Counted from the stretch's first letter, positions 1 to 9,942 are shown. The stretch: DNA of 64,000 bases from JBGOTP01 sp963717075 (GCA_963717075.1 CAVQVI010000011.1:124001-188000), one strand, 5' to 3'. Numbers and translations are program-made. The notes: a model not told the origin generated them from the letters alone.

Positions 1-436
1 CCTTCTCGAAATAGAAAACCCTCAGGTTGAGTTGTGCTGCAGCCTGCGTGAGAGCTTGATGGTAGATCATGCCGTCAGCGCGATTCATGATCCAAGTATT
101 CGCGTGAACCTCTGCAACAGTAGCAGGCAAGTCGGGAAGCGGAGGTACTCGTATCGCGATGCCGCGACACGTTGCCGGTGCGAGTTCTCGGATTAGCGAC
201 GAGAGGGCGGATTTGGCGCGCGTGTTGGCAGATGTCTTCACTTCTCGAACGAGCTTCTCGGCTCCTGAAAGCGGCATTTGGAGTGTTTCATGGTGATAAG
301 GGGAAGCCGTAAGTTGCTGATCAAGCAACTCGACGCGTCGCCTATCGAGGAGAATTTCGTTGGGGCCAGACGTCGTGACGCTCACCAGATTGGCCCACGC
401 GTAATGGTCTTCGATGCCGATAGAGTATTCGCTCAT
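1..436 (-). CDS. Hypothetical protein, cut by the left window edge
   Basis: An uninterrupted minus-strand frame runs from an ATG at 434-436 off the left edge, giving at least 145 residues and no stop inside the window. It begins MSEYSIGIEDHYAWANLVSV and reads as ordinary soluble protein, with a central charged helix-like stretch around residues 55-85 (AEKLVREVKTSANTRAKSAL). I do not recognise the family, and I see no signal peptide or membrane segment. The frame stays open upstream of the ATG, so a slightly longer N-terminus is possible. The next gene on this strand, the YdeI-like one, ends 115 bases upstream, so the two may be co-transcribed. The steady amino-acid composition over 145 codons makes chance unlikely. 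Confidence 0.6.
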   Translation of the reverse strand, partial: MSEYSIGIEDHYAWANLVSVTTSGPNEILLDRRRVELLDQQLTASPYHHETLQMPLSGAEKLVREVKTSANTRAKSALSSLIRELAPATCRGIAIRVPPLPDLPATVAEVHANTWIMNRADGMIYHQALTQAAAQLNLRVFYFEK

Positions 437-551
437 GGGATCTGCAAGGCGCTCGATCGTGAGTGTGCAGCCATATCAACGGACGGCTTCAGCCACGGCG
501 GCTCATCATCTCGCGAGCCGCCGTCGGCTGCAAGCGGGTGTGGGCGGCTGA

Positions 552-1114
552 CTACTTGAGTCCCAGCGGTTTGCCAGCCGCAAGGAGACGAATCGCCTCC
601 TGCAGACGCCTGGCCTTTGTCTCCTCGCGCTTGGCGGACTCGATCCAGCCGACATACCGTCGCCGATGTGAGGGCGCAAGCCCCTGGAAGTACCGCCATG
701 CCGCCGGCTGTTTCCGCAATGCTGCCTGAATGTACGGCGGAACCGTTGCTGGCATTTGGAACCGTGGCGGTCGTGGACCATAGGTCGCGGTCCGTCGGCG
801 CGCGATTGATTCCACCGGGCTGCAATCGGCCGCTGGCTTTCAATGCCGCGTAGCGCTTCCGGTTAATCGTTGACCACCGGCTATCCGCTTTCCTCGGCGT
901 GAACTTCCGCGCGTAGCGAGAGTCGTCCAAACGTTTGACCAGGCTATCCACCCAGCCAAAGCACAGCGCCTCATCGAGTGCGTCCAGAGTACGCTATCGA
1001 TCGACGACCGGTGTGGACCTTATAGAAGATGAGCCACACCTCGGACTCGGAATCGTGGTGCTCGACGAGCCACTTGCGCCACCGGTCAGGAGTCTGAGCG
1101 ACGAATGTCTTCAC
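552..1114 (-). pseudogene. YdeI/OmpD-associated family protein, split by two frame changes
   Basis: Three consecutive minus-strand frames together make one YdeI/OmpD-associated family protein. The first, from a GTG at 1112-1114, gives the N-terminus (TFVAQTPDRWRKWLVEHH). The second carries the family core WVDSLVKRLDD, RYARKFTPRK and KWSTINRKRY-like text. The third gives the C-terminus with VPPYIQAAL, GWIESAKREETKARRLQEA and the final GKPLGLK. The frame changes fall near 985 and 780. Reassembled length is about 187 residues, normal for the family. Homologues have been linked to peptide or bacteriocin resistance, but the molecular role is unclear. Nothing is missing at the frame changes, so single-base sequence errors are as likely as real decay. 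Confidence 0.75.
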
Positions 1115-1212
1115 GGTTTGCGATGTCTTGCGCCCCGGATGAGCCGCGCGCTCGGCGACAAGCTCCCACGGACGATTAGGCGCATCGGCTCCGTCTGGCT
1201 GTTAGCCCGTGT

Positions 1213-1494
1213 TCAGTGCGTAGCGTCCAGAACCCACGCCTGTGTGACGTAGGCAAGGGGCCACAACGCCACGAAGTATCCAGTGAACGTAATGCCCCAA
1301 AGAGTTGTGAGCACCGGTTCAATGAAGACCTCCATGTTTTGACCAGGCGCTTTGGAGAACACGGCGCCCACACCAAGCACCAATCCGAAGAGCGTCGCCG
1401 CCCCGTACAGCGTGAGCCAGGCTGCCGCCGCCTGCGTCAAGCGGGATGCTTGTCTGAGACCAACAATCGCTCTGCCGACTACGAGGCCAAGCAT
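1213..1494 (-). CDS. Small hypothetical membrane protein
   Basis: A 93-codon frame from ATG 1494 encodes at least two hydrophobic segments: roughly residues 21-45 (AAAAWLTLYGAATLFGLVLG) and 65-85 (LTTLWGITFTGYFVALWPLA). The same frame is open further upstream to about 1620 with more hydrophobic text (ALFLGYRAFGRLVLVGVVAS) and begins directly after the stop codon of the toxin gene. The real protein is therefore probably about 130 residues with three or four membrane segments and a non-ATG start. It has no recognised family. It follows the toxin-antitoxin pair in the same direction, so it may be transcribed with it, but nothing shows a functional link. Confidence 0.45.
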   Translation of the reverse strand: MLGLVVGRAIVGLRQASRLTQAAAAWLTLYGAATLFGLVLGVGAVFSKAPGQNMEVFIEPVLTTLWGITFTGYFVALWPLAYVTQAWVLDATH

Positions 1495-1620
1495 CGGCGA
1501 AGCAACGACTCCGACAAGGACGAGTCTGCCGAAAGCCCGATACCCGAGGAACAGCGCAACAGCACCCCAAAGACAACCTGCCAGTGCACAGCGGACCGGT
1601 AGGACCTGTCCATTTGCTTC

Positions 1621-1956
1621 TCATGCCTCGGAGCTTGTTGCGAGCAACCCGAGCCACAGACTCACGGCTCGTTCAACCGTTGCCAGCTGAGCGCCGCCGA
1701 GTTTGCCCAGCGACCGAATCAGCTTGGCGTGCGGAATGGTGACGAGGTTCTGCGCATCGAACACGCCCACCTGCAGGAATGGGACGGACACCGCCGCCTC
1801 GAATCTGGATTGGCGTGGACTCGTGGTGTGGGGCACAAGCGTGACGAGAGTTCGATCGGTGTCCTCGTCAGGGATGCTGATGACCAGGGCGGGCCGCACT
1901 TTCGCGGCCATGCCGAGGTCCACCAACCAGACCTCGCCCCGGCGCGGCGATGTCAT
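1621..1956 (-). CDS. PemK/MazF family toxin (endoribonuclease)
   Basis: The 111-residue product starts MTSPRRGEVWLVDLG, the N-terminal strand pattern of PemK/MazF toxins. It continues with KVRPALVIS, the conserved R-P-x-L-V-I strand, and LVTLVPHTTSP, which in the family carries the catalytic loop. Length matches the family (about 110 residues). MazF proteins cut single-stranded RNA at short sequence motifs and are neutralised by a cognate antitoxin. The ATG overlaps the stop of the upstream antitoxin gene by four bases (ATGA), the usual translational coupling in such pairs. Target specificity cannot be read from the sequence. A small membrane-protein frame follows immediately. Confidence 0.88.
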   Translation of the reverse strand: MTSPRRGEVWLVDLGMAAKVRPALVISIPDEDTDRTLVTLVPHTTSPRQSRFEAAVSVPFLQVGVFDAQNLVTIPHAKLIRSLGKLGGAQLATVERAVSLWLGLLATSSEA

Positions 1957-2171
1957 TCAGGCTGCTCGCGGCGATCTAGTTCCACAAACAGGCGATCGGC
2001 AGCCGCAACCAAATCGTCGTCTTGCAGCAACTCGTGCGAAGCCAAGGCCACTCGACGCGCGAGTTCCGCGACGAGTTCCGACCGATCCCGATCCGGGAGC
2101 GTCTCGAATTCGTCGAGCAGCTTCTGCGTGGCCTTCGTCATGAAACCAGAGTCCCATGTTGTCTTCGTCAC
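1953..2171 (-). CDS. Antitoxin of the MazF pair
   Basis: This 72-residue acidic protein precedes the MazF-like toxin and overlaps it by four bases. Its body (ATQKLLDEFETLPDRDRSEL, then VAELARRVALASHELLQDDD) is helical and acidic. It resembles the small addiction-module antitoxins with a short helix-rich N-terminus and a toxin-wrapping C-terminal tail ending LFVELDRREQPE. The first start is a GTG. An internal ATG eleven codons in (at 2141) gives MTKATQKLLDEF and may be the true start. In this class the antitoxin usually represses its own promoter, which would lie in the roughly 180 bases upstream, where I see no gene. Confidence 0.75.
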   Translation of the reverse strand: MTKTTWDSGFMTKATQKLLDEFETLPDRDRSELVAELARRVALASHELLQDDDLVAAADRLFVELDRREQPE

Positions 2172-2351
2172 GTCAAGCTCGTTGGTCGATTCCGAGGCAT
2201 AACGTCTGCGGCGGCCGTTCTTCGATGCTTCGAATTAGTAACACTCGACGGCCGCCGTTCGGGTGCAGCCGCGGTGATGCGCCTGGTAATTACTTTTGCC
2301 ATCGTCTACCAACGGCATTCCGTCTCGGATGGAGAGCGAAAGGCGCGCGAT

Positions 2352-3551
2352 TCACGCGGCCCCCCGCCGCCGCACCAGCACGAGGCAAACGATTAGGACG
2401 AGCGCGGCGACGCTCACGATCGAAAGCGCCATCATCCGGGCGTACAGCGCGCGCCCGAGCAGGTCGTAGATCGTGAAGCTCATGAACGCAAACGCTGCCG
2501 CCGTGGCGACTTGCCACGGCCGCGGCATCTCGCGGAACCGATCGACAAGGACGACCGTTGCGGGCGTTGCGAGCAGCAGGACGTAGTCCCACCCCTGGGG
2601 CGAAATGAGCGGGACGAGCAGCATCAGCAGGCCAAATTCCAGGTAAGCGGGCTGCGGCACTCGACGCCGCCAGATCCAGGCAGAGGCGGCCATGGCCAGG
2701 GCCCCGGCGGCGGTGACCGTCGCGAGCGAGGATGCCTGTGGACCGGGCCCGAACCACTTGGCCCACATCGTCGCCACCGAGACGTTCTCGGGTGCGAGCA
2801 GGTTCGGCGCGGTCGTGTCGGTGACCGTCCGATACCAGCCGCGGAGCTGTTCAAGGTTCCCCGACCAGCCATACACCGTTGCCGGCAACAGCAATCCCGC
2901 CGCGAACGTCGCCGCAAATGCCACGAGGCCGCTGATGCCGGCAGCAAACAACAGCCAGGGCACGAGGATCAGCGCGTACGGTTTCACGAACACGCCGGCG
3001 CCGACGAGGACACCCGACCAACCTCCGCGGCCACTCAGCGCCGCCGCCAGCGCGCCTGCGAGCAGCACGCCCAGCAGGAGGTTGGTCTGACCGAGATTCA
3101 GCTCGTGCAGGTAGAACTTGGCCATCAGCACCACGGCCATCCAGGCGAGCAGCCGTTCCGAATGCCTGCGGCCGGGCAGCGTGCGCAGGGACATGCGCAC
3201 CAGGACGACGAGCAGCGCCACCGACAGACCGAACCAGATCGCCTTGGCCGCTTCCTCCGGGACCACGGCGAACGGCGTCATGGCGAGCGCGAAGGCGGGG
3301 AAGTACTTGAACTGATAGTGGCCGTCGTCCGGGCGGAAGAGCGGCGCCGCTTCCATGGCGCGGGCGCCGGCCGTCCGATAGACCGCGAAATCCACCATCT
3401 CGTGCCGGACGCGGGTCGCGTAAGCTATCGTCGCGAGCAGGATCAGCACGGCGATCCAGACGATCGACGATGTTCGGACGCCTGGCGCTGTCAGCGGTGG
3501 ATCTCCGCGGGAAAGTATATAAGGTGCGTATGCTGAACGTCCCTTGTCCAC
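2352..3551 (-). CDS. GT87/DUF2029-like polytopic glycosyltransferase
   Basis: A multi-spanning membrane protein with about ten hydrophobic segments. After the first membrane helix (IVWIAVLILLATIAYA) it carries VDFAVYRTAGARAM and an extracytoplasmic acidic loop. Further in come NLGQTNLLLGVLLAG and GAGVFVKPYALILVPWLL, the layout and motifs of GT87-type (DUF2029) polyprenyl-phosphate-sugar glycosyltransferases, which transfer mannose-like sugars to lipid or protein acceptors on the outer face of the membrane. The C-terminus reads SPQGWDYVLLL, also typical. The frame is open far upstream into the cytochrome gene. I place the start at the GTG at 3549-3551, and a later non-ATG start nearer the first helix cannot be excluded. 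The TATATACTT stretch near 3520 could be a promoter, which would favour a later start. Confidence 0.75.
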   Translation of the reverse strand: MDKGRSAYAPYILSRGDPPLTAPGVRTSSIVWIAVLILLATIAYATRVRHEMVDFAVYRTAGARAMEAAPLFRPDDGHYQFKYFPAFALAMTPFAVVPEEAAKAIWFGLSVALLVVLVRMSLRTLPGRRHSERLLAWMAVVLMAKFYLHELNLGQTNLLLGVLLAGALAAALSGRGGWSGVLVGAGVFVKPYALILVPWLLFAAGISGLVAFAATFAAGLLLPATVYGWSGNLEQLRGWYRTVTDTTAPNLLAPENVSVATMWAKWFGPGPQASSLATVTAAGALAMAASAWIWRRRVPQPAYLEFGLLMLLVPLISPQGWDYVLLLATPATVVLVDRFREMPRPWQVATAAAFAFMSFTIYDLLGRALYARMMALSIVSVAALVLIVCLVLVRRRGAA

Positions 3552-3618
3552 TTGAGCGAGCGAACCATCATCAGGCGCCCGGGGTTTCGAGATATCAAGC
3601 GGCTGGACGACAACGAGG

Positions 3619-4146
3619 CTACGGCAGCGAGCCGGGTTTGAGGCGATACGCCTTGGTGACCGGATCCTGATCCCGATAGGCGGCGTGGCACGTGTCGCAG
3701 GCTCCGGCGACCTGCCTGGCGAGCGCAGCGGCGGCGCCGGCGTCGACCGTCTCGACGGACAACACGGCATCGAGGTCGTCCATCTTCGCCAGCGTGGCCC
3801 TGAGCATCTTGACGGCGTCGTCTTTCTTGTTGTCGCGCCAGAACGTGATCGTCACGGCGAGCTGCTCGCGTGAGCGTGTCAGCCGGCGCTTGGTCTCGGC
3901 GAAATCGCTCTTACGGATCAAGGCGGTCGTCCCCTCCCAGTTGGCGCCGACCGATTTCATCATCCGCACGAACTCCTCGAACGGGAAGATCGGGTAGGGG
4001 GTCTGCGCCGCACGCACGGAGACGCTCAGCGCGAGCGCCGTGAGAAGCGCCGCCGAGGCGCGCCGCCACGCGCGGCCGCCCGGGCGCCGCGTGTCAGATG
4101 CCGGTGAGCCGATCGACCTTGCCGGTGCTGTCGCCGAACTTCTCAA
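3619..4146 (-). CDS. Small periplasmic cytochrome c with C-terminal haem site
   Basis: After a basic start and a hydrophobic signal stretch (ALLTALALSVSVRAAQ), the protein is a helical domain of about 120 residues. It ends with one haem-binding CDTCH motif about 20 residues from the C-terminus (QVAGACDTCHAAYRDQDP). A single CxxCH close to the C-terminus of a four-helix bundle is the arrangement of class II cytochromes c'. It may accept electrons in the periplasm and sits just downstream of the DUF1592/DUF1552 pair, which also carries haem sites. The only upstream start is a TTG inside the DUF1552 tail, so the gene overlaps DUF1552 by about 50 bases or starts at a later unrecognised codon. Confidence 0.72.
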   Translation of the reverse strand: MRSSATAPARSIGSPASDTRRPGGRAWRRASAALLTALALSVSVRAAQTPYPIFPFEEFVRMMKSVGANWEGTTALIRKSDFAETKRRLTRSREQLAVTITFWRDNKKDDAVKMLRATLAKMDDLDAVLSVETVDAGAAAALARQVAGACDTCHAAYRDQDPVTKAYRLKPGSLP

Positions 4147-5446
4147 CGCGATCTCCCATCTTCTCGAGGATCGTCATGTGCAGGTTCGCGAGCGGCGTCC
4201 CCTTCGGGTAGCGGATGTAGCGGCCGCCTGTGATTCCCGACGCCTTGCCGCCGACGAGCGCGATCGGCAGGTCGTCGTGGAAGTGCGTGTTGCTGTCGCT
4301 GATGCCGGTGCCGTAGAGGAACAGCGTGTGATCGAGCATCGTGCCGTCGCCCTCGGGCATCGCGGCGAGCTTGTCGACCAGGTACGCGAACTGCCGGAAG
4401 TGGTACTCGTTGATCTTGTGCAGCCGCTCGAGCTTCGCCGGCTCGTCCTGGTGATGCGAGAGCGGGTGGTGCGAATCGGAGACGCCGATCTCCGGATAGG
4501 CGCGGCCGCTCACCTCGCGGGCGAGCATGAAGGTGCTGATGCGGGTCAGGTCGGTCTGGTACGCGAGCGCGAGCAGGTCCATCATCAGCTTGGCGTGCTG
4601 CCGCGTAGTCGGTCGGGACGCCGACCGGCTGATCGACCACCGGCAGCTCGCGGGCGTTCTGCTACTCGGCCATCTGAATGCGCCGTTCGATGTCGCGCAC
4701 CGAATCGAGATACTCGGTGAGCTTGATCTTGTCCTGCGGGCCGATCAGCTTCTCGAGGCTGTTCGCCTCGCCGCTGACGAAGTCGAGAATGCTCTTGTCG
4801 CGCTGCATCCGCGCCATGCGGGCGTTGCGGTCGGTGCTGCCGCTCGTGCCGAACAGCCGTTCGAACACGGCGCGCGGATCGTTCTCGATCGGCAGCGGCG
4901 TCGTCGGATTGCGCCACGCAATCGTGTTGGTGTAGGCGCAGCTGGAGCCGCCGTCGCACGCGCCGAGCATCGCGTTCGATTCGATGCCGAGCTCGAGGGA
5001 GGCGAGCTGCGTTTCCTTCGACGAGCTCCTTCGCCGCGATCTGGTCCATCGACGTCGACGCCGTAGACGTCGGCGCCCGACGTGAACTTGAACGGCACGC
5101 AGGTCAGGAACGTGCCGGCCGAGCGCGCGTGGTCGCCGCCGCCCTTGACCAGGTTGGCCGCCTCGTCGGCGAGCCCGCCGCACAGGAGCACCCGATCCTT
5201 GAGCTCGGCCAGCGACTTCAGCGTCGGCGGCAATGTCGGTCAGCGGCCCTTCGGTCTTCGGCCACCAGTACGGCATCGACATGCCGTTGGGCACGTAGAA
5301 GACCCCCAGACGCCGAATCGGCGCGGCGGCGGTCTGCGCCAGCGCCGTGAACGCCGGGACCATGCGTCGAGGAGCGGCAGCGCGATCGCCGCGCCGAGCC
5401 CGCTCAGCACGGTTCGGCGCGACAGGTGCATCTTGGTGATGATCAT
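4094..5446 (-). pseudogene. DUF1552 family secreted protein, frame-broken
   Basis: Reassembly across frames gives a DUF1552 protein of about 450 residues. The N-terminus MIITKMHLSRRTVLSGLG has a twin-arginine-like signal. Then follow RRLGVFYVPNGMSMPYWWP, the GGDHARSAGTFLT segment, SLELGIESNAMLG, the central IERRIQMAE, MMDLLALAYQTDLTR, SDSHHPLSHH, and a C-terminus with LFLYGTGISDSNTHFHDDLP. DUF1552 genes stand beside DUF1592 genes in Planctomycetes and Acidobacteria, and their biochemical role is unsettled. The ATG overlaps the DUF1592 stop by four bases (ATGA). I count at least five frame changes (about 4598, 5020, 5053, 5235 and 5365) and an in-frame TAG at 4662-4664. That load may reflect real decay, sequence errors, or both. 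Confidence 0.8.
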
Positions 5447-8014
5447 GTCTCTCCGCCTTGCGTCTCGAGCCGACACTCCCCTACGGTTGCGACCCCTGAC
5501 GTGACCGTGGCGTCGCCCACGCCGGATGCGCGGCGCATCTGAAACGGCATGCTCTTCGCGATCCCGAGGATGAGCGACGACCACCGATGGTCGTCCCTTG
5601 CCGCATCGCGAACGAGCTGGCGGACGACCGGCGCGTCGTAGTAGGCCACGCCCCGGCCGAGCGCGTAGGTCATCAGCTTCTCGGCCACGGTCCGGACGAA
5701 CGCGCCGTTGCCTTCGGTCAGCAGCGCCTCGCGAAACGCCTTGGGACTGTCGATCGTCCGGCCGGAGAGGACGATCGCCGAATTGATCTCGGCTCCACGG
5801 TCGTTGTCGCGCCAACCGCCGACCGCATCGAAATGCTCCATCGCGAAGCCAAGCGGATCCATCCGTGCGTGGCAGCTCGCACAGACCGGGTTGTTGCGGT
5901 GCTGTTCCATGCGCGCCGCGAGCGACGTCGGCTTCGCGCGGTCGTTGTCCTTGAGCGGCGGCACGTTGGGCGGCGGCGGCGGGGGCGGCGCGCCGAGCAC
6001 GTTCTCGAGGATCCATTTGCCGCGCAGCACCACCGACGTGCGATCGGCGTACGACGTCGTCATCAGGACGCTGGCCTGGCCGAGCAGGCCGTGGCGCGTC
6101 TCGTCGGCGAGCGCCACGCGCCGGAAGTGACTGCCGTAGACGTTCCCGATGCCGTAGTGCCGCGCCAGCCGCTCGTTCAGGAACGTGTAGTTGGCGCGCA
6201 GCAGATCCTGAACCGGCCGATCGTCGCGCATCTGGCTCTCGAAGAAGAGCTCGGTCTCGCGCATCATCGCTCTGCGCAGCGAGTCGTCGAACGACGGAAA
6301 CAGCTGAACGTCGGGGTTCTGCGAGTGGATGTTCCGCACCTCGAGCCACTGGCCCACGAAATCGTACATGAAGCGCGTCGCCTTGCGATCCGCGAGCATG
6401 CGGCGCACCTGGAGCGCGAGCATCGCCGGATCCTTCAACTGGCCGCGCGCGGCCGTGTCGAGCAGCTCGTCGTCTGGAATGCTCTTCCACAGGAAGAACG
6501 ACAGGCGCGAGGCGAGCTCCAGGTCGCTCAGCCGGTATGCGGCCCCAGGCTTCACGCCGGCAGGCTCGCGCTCGACGCGGATCAGGAACTTCGGCGAGGA
6601 GAGCAACGCTTCCAGGGCGCGCTCGATGCCGAGGTCGAAGTCCCTCGCCTTGCGACCCTCCCTGAAGATGGCGAGCAGCGGCTGATGTCCGTGTCAGTCA
6701 CCGGACGCCGGTAGGCGCGCCGCGCGAGCGACGCGATGATTTTTCGCGCGCAGGGCTCTTCGTCGGTCTCGACCCGCGGGGGCGCCGCGGTCTGCGCGGG
6801 CGGCGCGTCGATGCGCCGCTCCGCTGCGCTCGCGGGCCGGCACGTGAAGATGCGCTGCCTCGTCGGCGTGTCCTCGGCCGTCTGCCGTCGAACGGCCCGG
6901 AGATGTAGAACATGTCCACGCCCGGCAGCTGTCCGTCGCGCGTCAGACCCTGCCGTGCGACGTTCATCGGCGGCGCCGGCGCCGCATCTACGAACGCGGC
7001 AGAGACGAGGCGCGTGCCCGCCTTGACCGGCACGCGGATTTCCAGCTCTTTGTCGGCGTTCATCCGGTAGTCGTGGAGCTTCTGCCCTTCGAGGTCGTCT
7101 TCGGGCACGGCGATGAGAACCCCGGGATCCGGCCCCTTGAACTTGCCGCCAACCGTGAACCGTTTGACGAGCGCGTGATCGATGCGCAGCTCGATGTCGT
7201 GCGAGTCCTCCTCGATGCCGTCGATCGTGCTCACGGTGCCGTTGCGTTTCAGGCGCAGCGTGAAGACGTATTCGCCGTCGAGCGGGAAGGCATGACGCAC
7301 GGCGATGCCGCCGTGCGTCGCAAAGGGCATATCCTCGCCGGCACGCTGGTCGCGCCGCTCGAACTCAACCTTGTACATCTGCGTGATGGGCCGATTGTCG
7401 GGGCTCGCGATCGCCATGCGGCTGATCTTCGTCGCCGCGGCGATGTAGCGCGACATCAGCGCCGGGGTGATCGACAGCACGTCGGCGTTGTTGTCGAAGC
7501 CGAAGCCGGCCATGTCGCTCGGCAGCAGCTCGGCGCCGTCGACGTCGAGCGCCAGGAGATCGTAGATGGCGTTGACATATTCGGCGCGGTTCAGCCGATG
7601 CGAGGCCACGCGGCCAGGATTCGGCGCCGCGGCGGCCGCCCGGTCCAGGGCGCGTTCGAGCGAGTCCACGAACGCCGCGAGCGCAGCCGGCTCGGGACGA
7701 GGCAGCCCCTCGGGCGGCATCTGTCCCATCTCCAGCTTGCGCACGACCTTCTCGAGCGTCTCGGCGTGCGCGCCGATGTTGGCGAGATCGACGCCGTCGA
7801 GCGCGAGGTTTGCGTACCTGGCCTTCGAGCGCTCGTTGTGGCAGCCGACGCAGTATTTGTCGAAGATTTCTCGAGACGGCGCGCTCGCAGCGTTCGCCGT
7901 CTCCGCCGGTCTGGCGCTCGATGCCGGCGACTGAAGGGGGCCCTGCGCGGCAGGCACCTGAAGGCAGACCATGGCCGTCAACGCCATGCCGCCGAAGCGC
8001 ACCGCGCCGCGCAT
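5443..8014 (-). CDS. DUF1592 cytochrome-like protein (DUF1587/1592/1588/1585), two frame changes
   Basis: A secreted protein of about 856 residues once two frame changes (near 6893 and 6685) are bridged. From the ATG at 8012-8014 it has a signal peptide (MALTAMVCLQVPAAQG) and an N-terminal haem domain with YCVGCHNERSK. The DUF1587/DUF1595 region follows (HRLNRAEYVNAIYDLL, LPSDMAGFGFDNNADVL). DUF1592 contains LSSPKFLIRVERE and LSDLELASRLSFFLWKSIPD. DUF1588 has a second haem motif, VCASCHARMDPLGFAMEHFD, and a DUF1585-like end carries AEKLMTYALGRG. These proteins are thought to be periplasmic electron-transfer or polymer-attacking proteins in Planctomycetes and Acidobacteria, with no proven reaction. 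The gene is translationally coupled to DUF1552 and divergent from the ankyrin gene across about 150 bases. Length modulo three is consistent with one net inserted base. Confidence 0.85.
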
Positions 8015-8165
8015 CCTAGCCAAGCCTGCCGCCCCCCTTTCGCCTGCGAACGACCGCTCACTGGCCCGATAAGGCAGCTCGATTGGCGCCCGTCTCTGGC
8101 TCAGAGCCGTCGGCCCCCCAAATCTAAGTGGCCGACCGGGAAACCGAGGCGTAACATTATGACTC

Positions 8166-9803
8166 ATGATCGCCACCTTGCTTCGTCTGGCGTGCTGGAG
8201 TGTGCTGCTTCAGTCGGTTACCGGCACGGTGTGGGCTGCCGAGCCCGATCTGCGCCTCGTGACCGCCGCGGTTGAGCAGGATATGGCGGCGGTGCGCGCG
8301 CTGGTCAAACAGGGCGCCGACGTGAACGCCACGCGGGCCGACGGCGCAACCGCGATCCTCTGGGCCGCGCATTGGAACGATCTCGACACCGTCGACCTGC
8401 TCCTCGCCGCCGGCGCCCGGGTCAACGCCGCCGACGACCACGGCGTCACGCCGCTCGCGCGCGCCGCGGAGAATGCCAGCGAAGCGATGGTGGCCCGGCT
8501 GCTTCGCGCGAACGCGGATCCGAACGCGGCGCAGACGAGCGGCCTCACGCCGCTGATGATCGCCGCGCGTACCGGCAGCGTCCGCGTGGTCAAGCAGCTG
8601 CTGGCCGCCGGTGCGAATCCCAACGCGCGGACGAAGCACATGAACGCCACCGCGTTGATGTGGGCCGTGTCCGAGCGTCACCGCGATGTCGTGCAGGCGC
8701 TGGCCGAAGCGGGCGGCGATGTCCACGTGTCGACGGACAAGGGCTTCACGCCGCTGCTGTACGCCGCGCGGAACGGCGACATCGAGATGGCGAAGGTGCT
8801 CATCGCCGCCGGCGTGCGCGTCAACGAGACGGGATCGGACGGCACGCACGCGTTGCCGTACTCGCTCGTCCTGGGCTTCGACGACTTCGCCATGTTCCTC
8901 CTGGACCAGGGCGCGGATCCCAACAGCACGATCGACGGCGTGCGCGCGCTGCACGCGGCGGCCGGCTCCGTCAGCGCCTGGCTCCGCGACTGGTCGCGCC
9001 GCCACGGCGACAACGGGCAGTACTCCGGAGGTGTCGTCAGCTCCATCCGCGGGCTCGACCCCAGCCGTCGCCTGCGCCTCGTGAACGCGCTCGTCGCGCG
9101 CGGCGCCGACGTCAACGCGCCCATCACGACGTCCGCGATGTTCATGGCCTACATCGGCTACCCGAAGAAAGGCGCGTTCGAGCCGTTCGCCTGCGGCACG
9201 GGCGATCTCTATGGGGCGACGCCGCTGTGGGTTGCGGCGTACACGGCCAACGGCAACGTCGGCGGCTTCGGCGGCAACGCCGATCGCCGCACCGATGCGC
9301 GCCCGGCCGAGAACACGACCGATGTCATCAAAGCCCTCCTCGCCGCGGGCGCGAAGGTGGACCTCCCGAGCGACGATGGGACGACGCCGCTGATGGTGGC
9401 GGCGGGCCTCGGACGGTCGACGTTCCAGCCGGGGCTTCAGCGCGCGAACCGCTCCATCGGCGCCGAAGAAGCCGTGAACGTCCTGCTGGACGCCGGCGCC
9501 GACATCAACGCCATGAACGAAGCCGACTTCACCGCCCTGCACGGCGCAGCGTTCCGCGGGCTGAATGAGGTGATCGAAATCCTGGTCAGGCGCGGAGCGC
9601 ACATCGACGCGCGCGACTATCGGGGTCGCACGCCGCACCGGCTCGCGGAAGGCTCCAAGCAGTCGTTCCAGTTCCAGGCGTACCCGGAGACCGCCGAGTT
9701 CATCAAGAAGCTCGGCGCGAACACGAGGCTGGGCATTCCGGGCACGGAACAGGAGCGCATCCGCGACGTCGGCGTCGCCATCGCCGACCCGAACCAGCCG
9801 TAG
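8166..9803 (+). CDS. Secreted ankyrin-repeat protein
   Basis: The 545-residue product begins with a signal peptide (MIATLLRLACWSVLLQSVTG, cleavage probably after VWAA). It consists almost entirely of ankyrin repeats of about 33 residues, recognisable by recurring GADVNA, G.TPL..AA and LLAAGA motifs. The first five repeats (about residues 30-225) are regular. A central part (about 265-370) has longer loops (SVSAWLRDWSRRHGDNGQYS), and repeats resume to about 505. No catalytic domain is visible. Ankyrin arrays bind protein partners, and the location should be the periplasm or cell surface. It is transcribed away from the DUF1592-DUF1552-cytochrome block, and such neighbours recur in acidobacterial genomes, which suggests but does not show a shared function. 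Confidence 0.87.
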   Translation: MIATLLRLACWSVLLQSVTGTVWAAEPDLRLVTAAVEQDMAAVRALVKQGADVNATRADGATAILWAAHWNDLDTVDLLLAAGARVNAADDHGVTPLARAAENASEAMVARLLRANADPNAAQTSGLTPLMIAARTGSVRVVKQLLAAGANPNARTKHMNATALMWAVSERHRDVVQALAEAGGDVHVSTDKGFTPLLYAARNGDIEMAKVLIAAGVRVNETGSDGTHALPYSLVLGFDDFAMFLLDQGADPNSTIDGVRALHAAAGSVSAWLRDWSRRHGDNGQYSGGVVSSIRGLDPSRRLRLVNALVARGADVNAPITTSAMFMAYIGYPKKGAFEPFACGTGDLYGATPLWVAAYTANGNVGGFGGNADRRTDARPAENTTDVIKALLAAGAKVDLPSDDGTTPLMVAAGLGRSTFQPGLQRANRSIGAEEAVNVLLDAGADINAMNEADFTALHGAAFRGLNEVIEILVRRGAHIDARDYRGRTPHRLAEGSKQSFQFQAYPETAEFIKKLGANTRLGIPGTEQERIRDVGVAIADPNQP

Positions 9804-9942
9804 CGGGCCGCAGCGCGAGCAGCGCTCCACTTCTTGCTGTCGCTCCAGACCAAGAGCACGACCGAGGCCGAGCACGTCGTTCACCAGCGAGGGCCGCAGG
9901 TTGCGGTGCGCTCGAGAACAGGCTCTCCTTGAGAGGCATGGC

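Noticed and set aside
433..951. A 172-codon minus-strand frame as a separate gene
   Set aside because: Only its first part matches YdeI; the rest is off-frame, and the true C-terminus is in another frame.
2511..3536. Plus-strand frame of 341 codons over the GT87-like gene
   Set aside because: Composition is Arg/His/Gln-rich with no domain; the minus strand encodes a coherent membrane protein.
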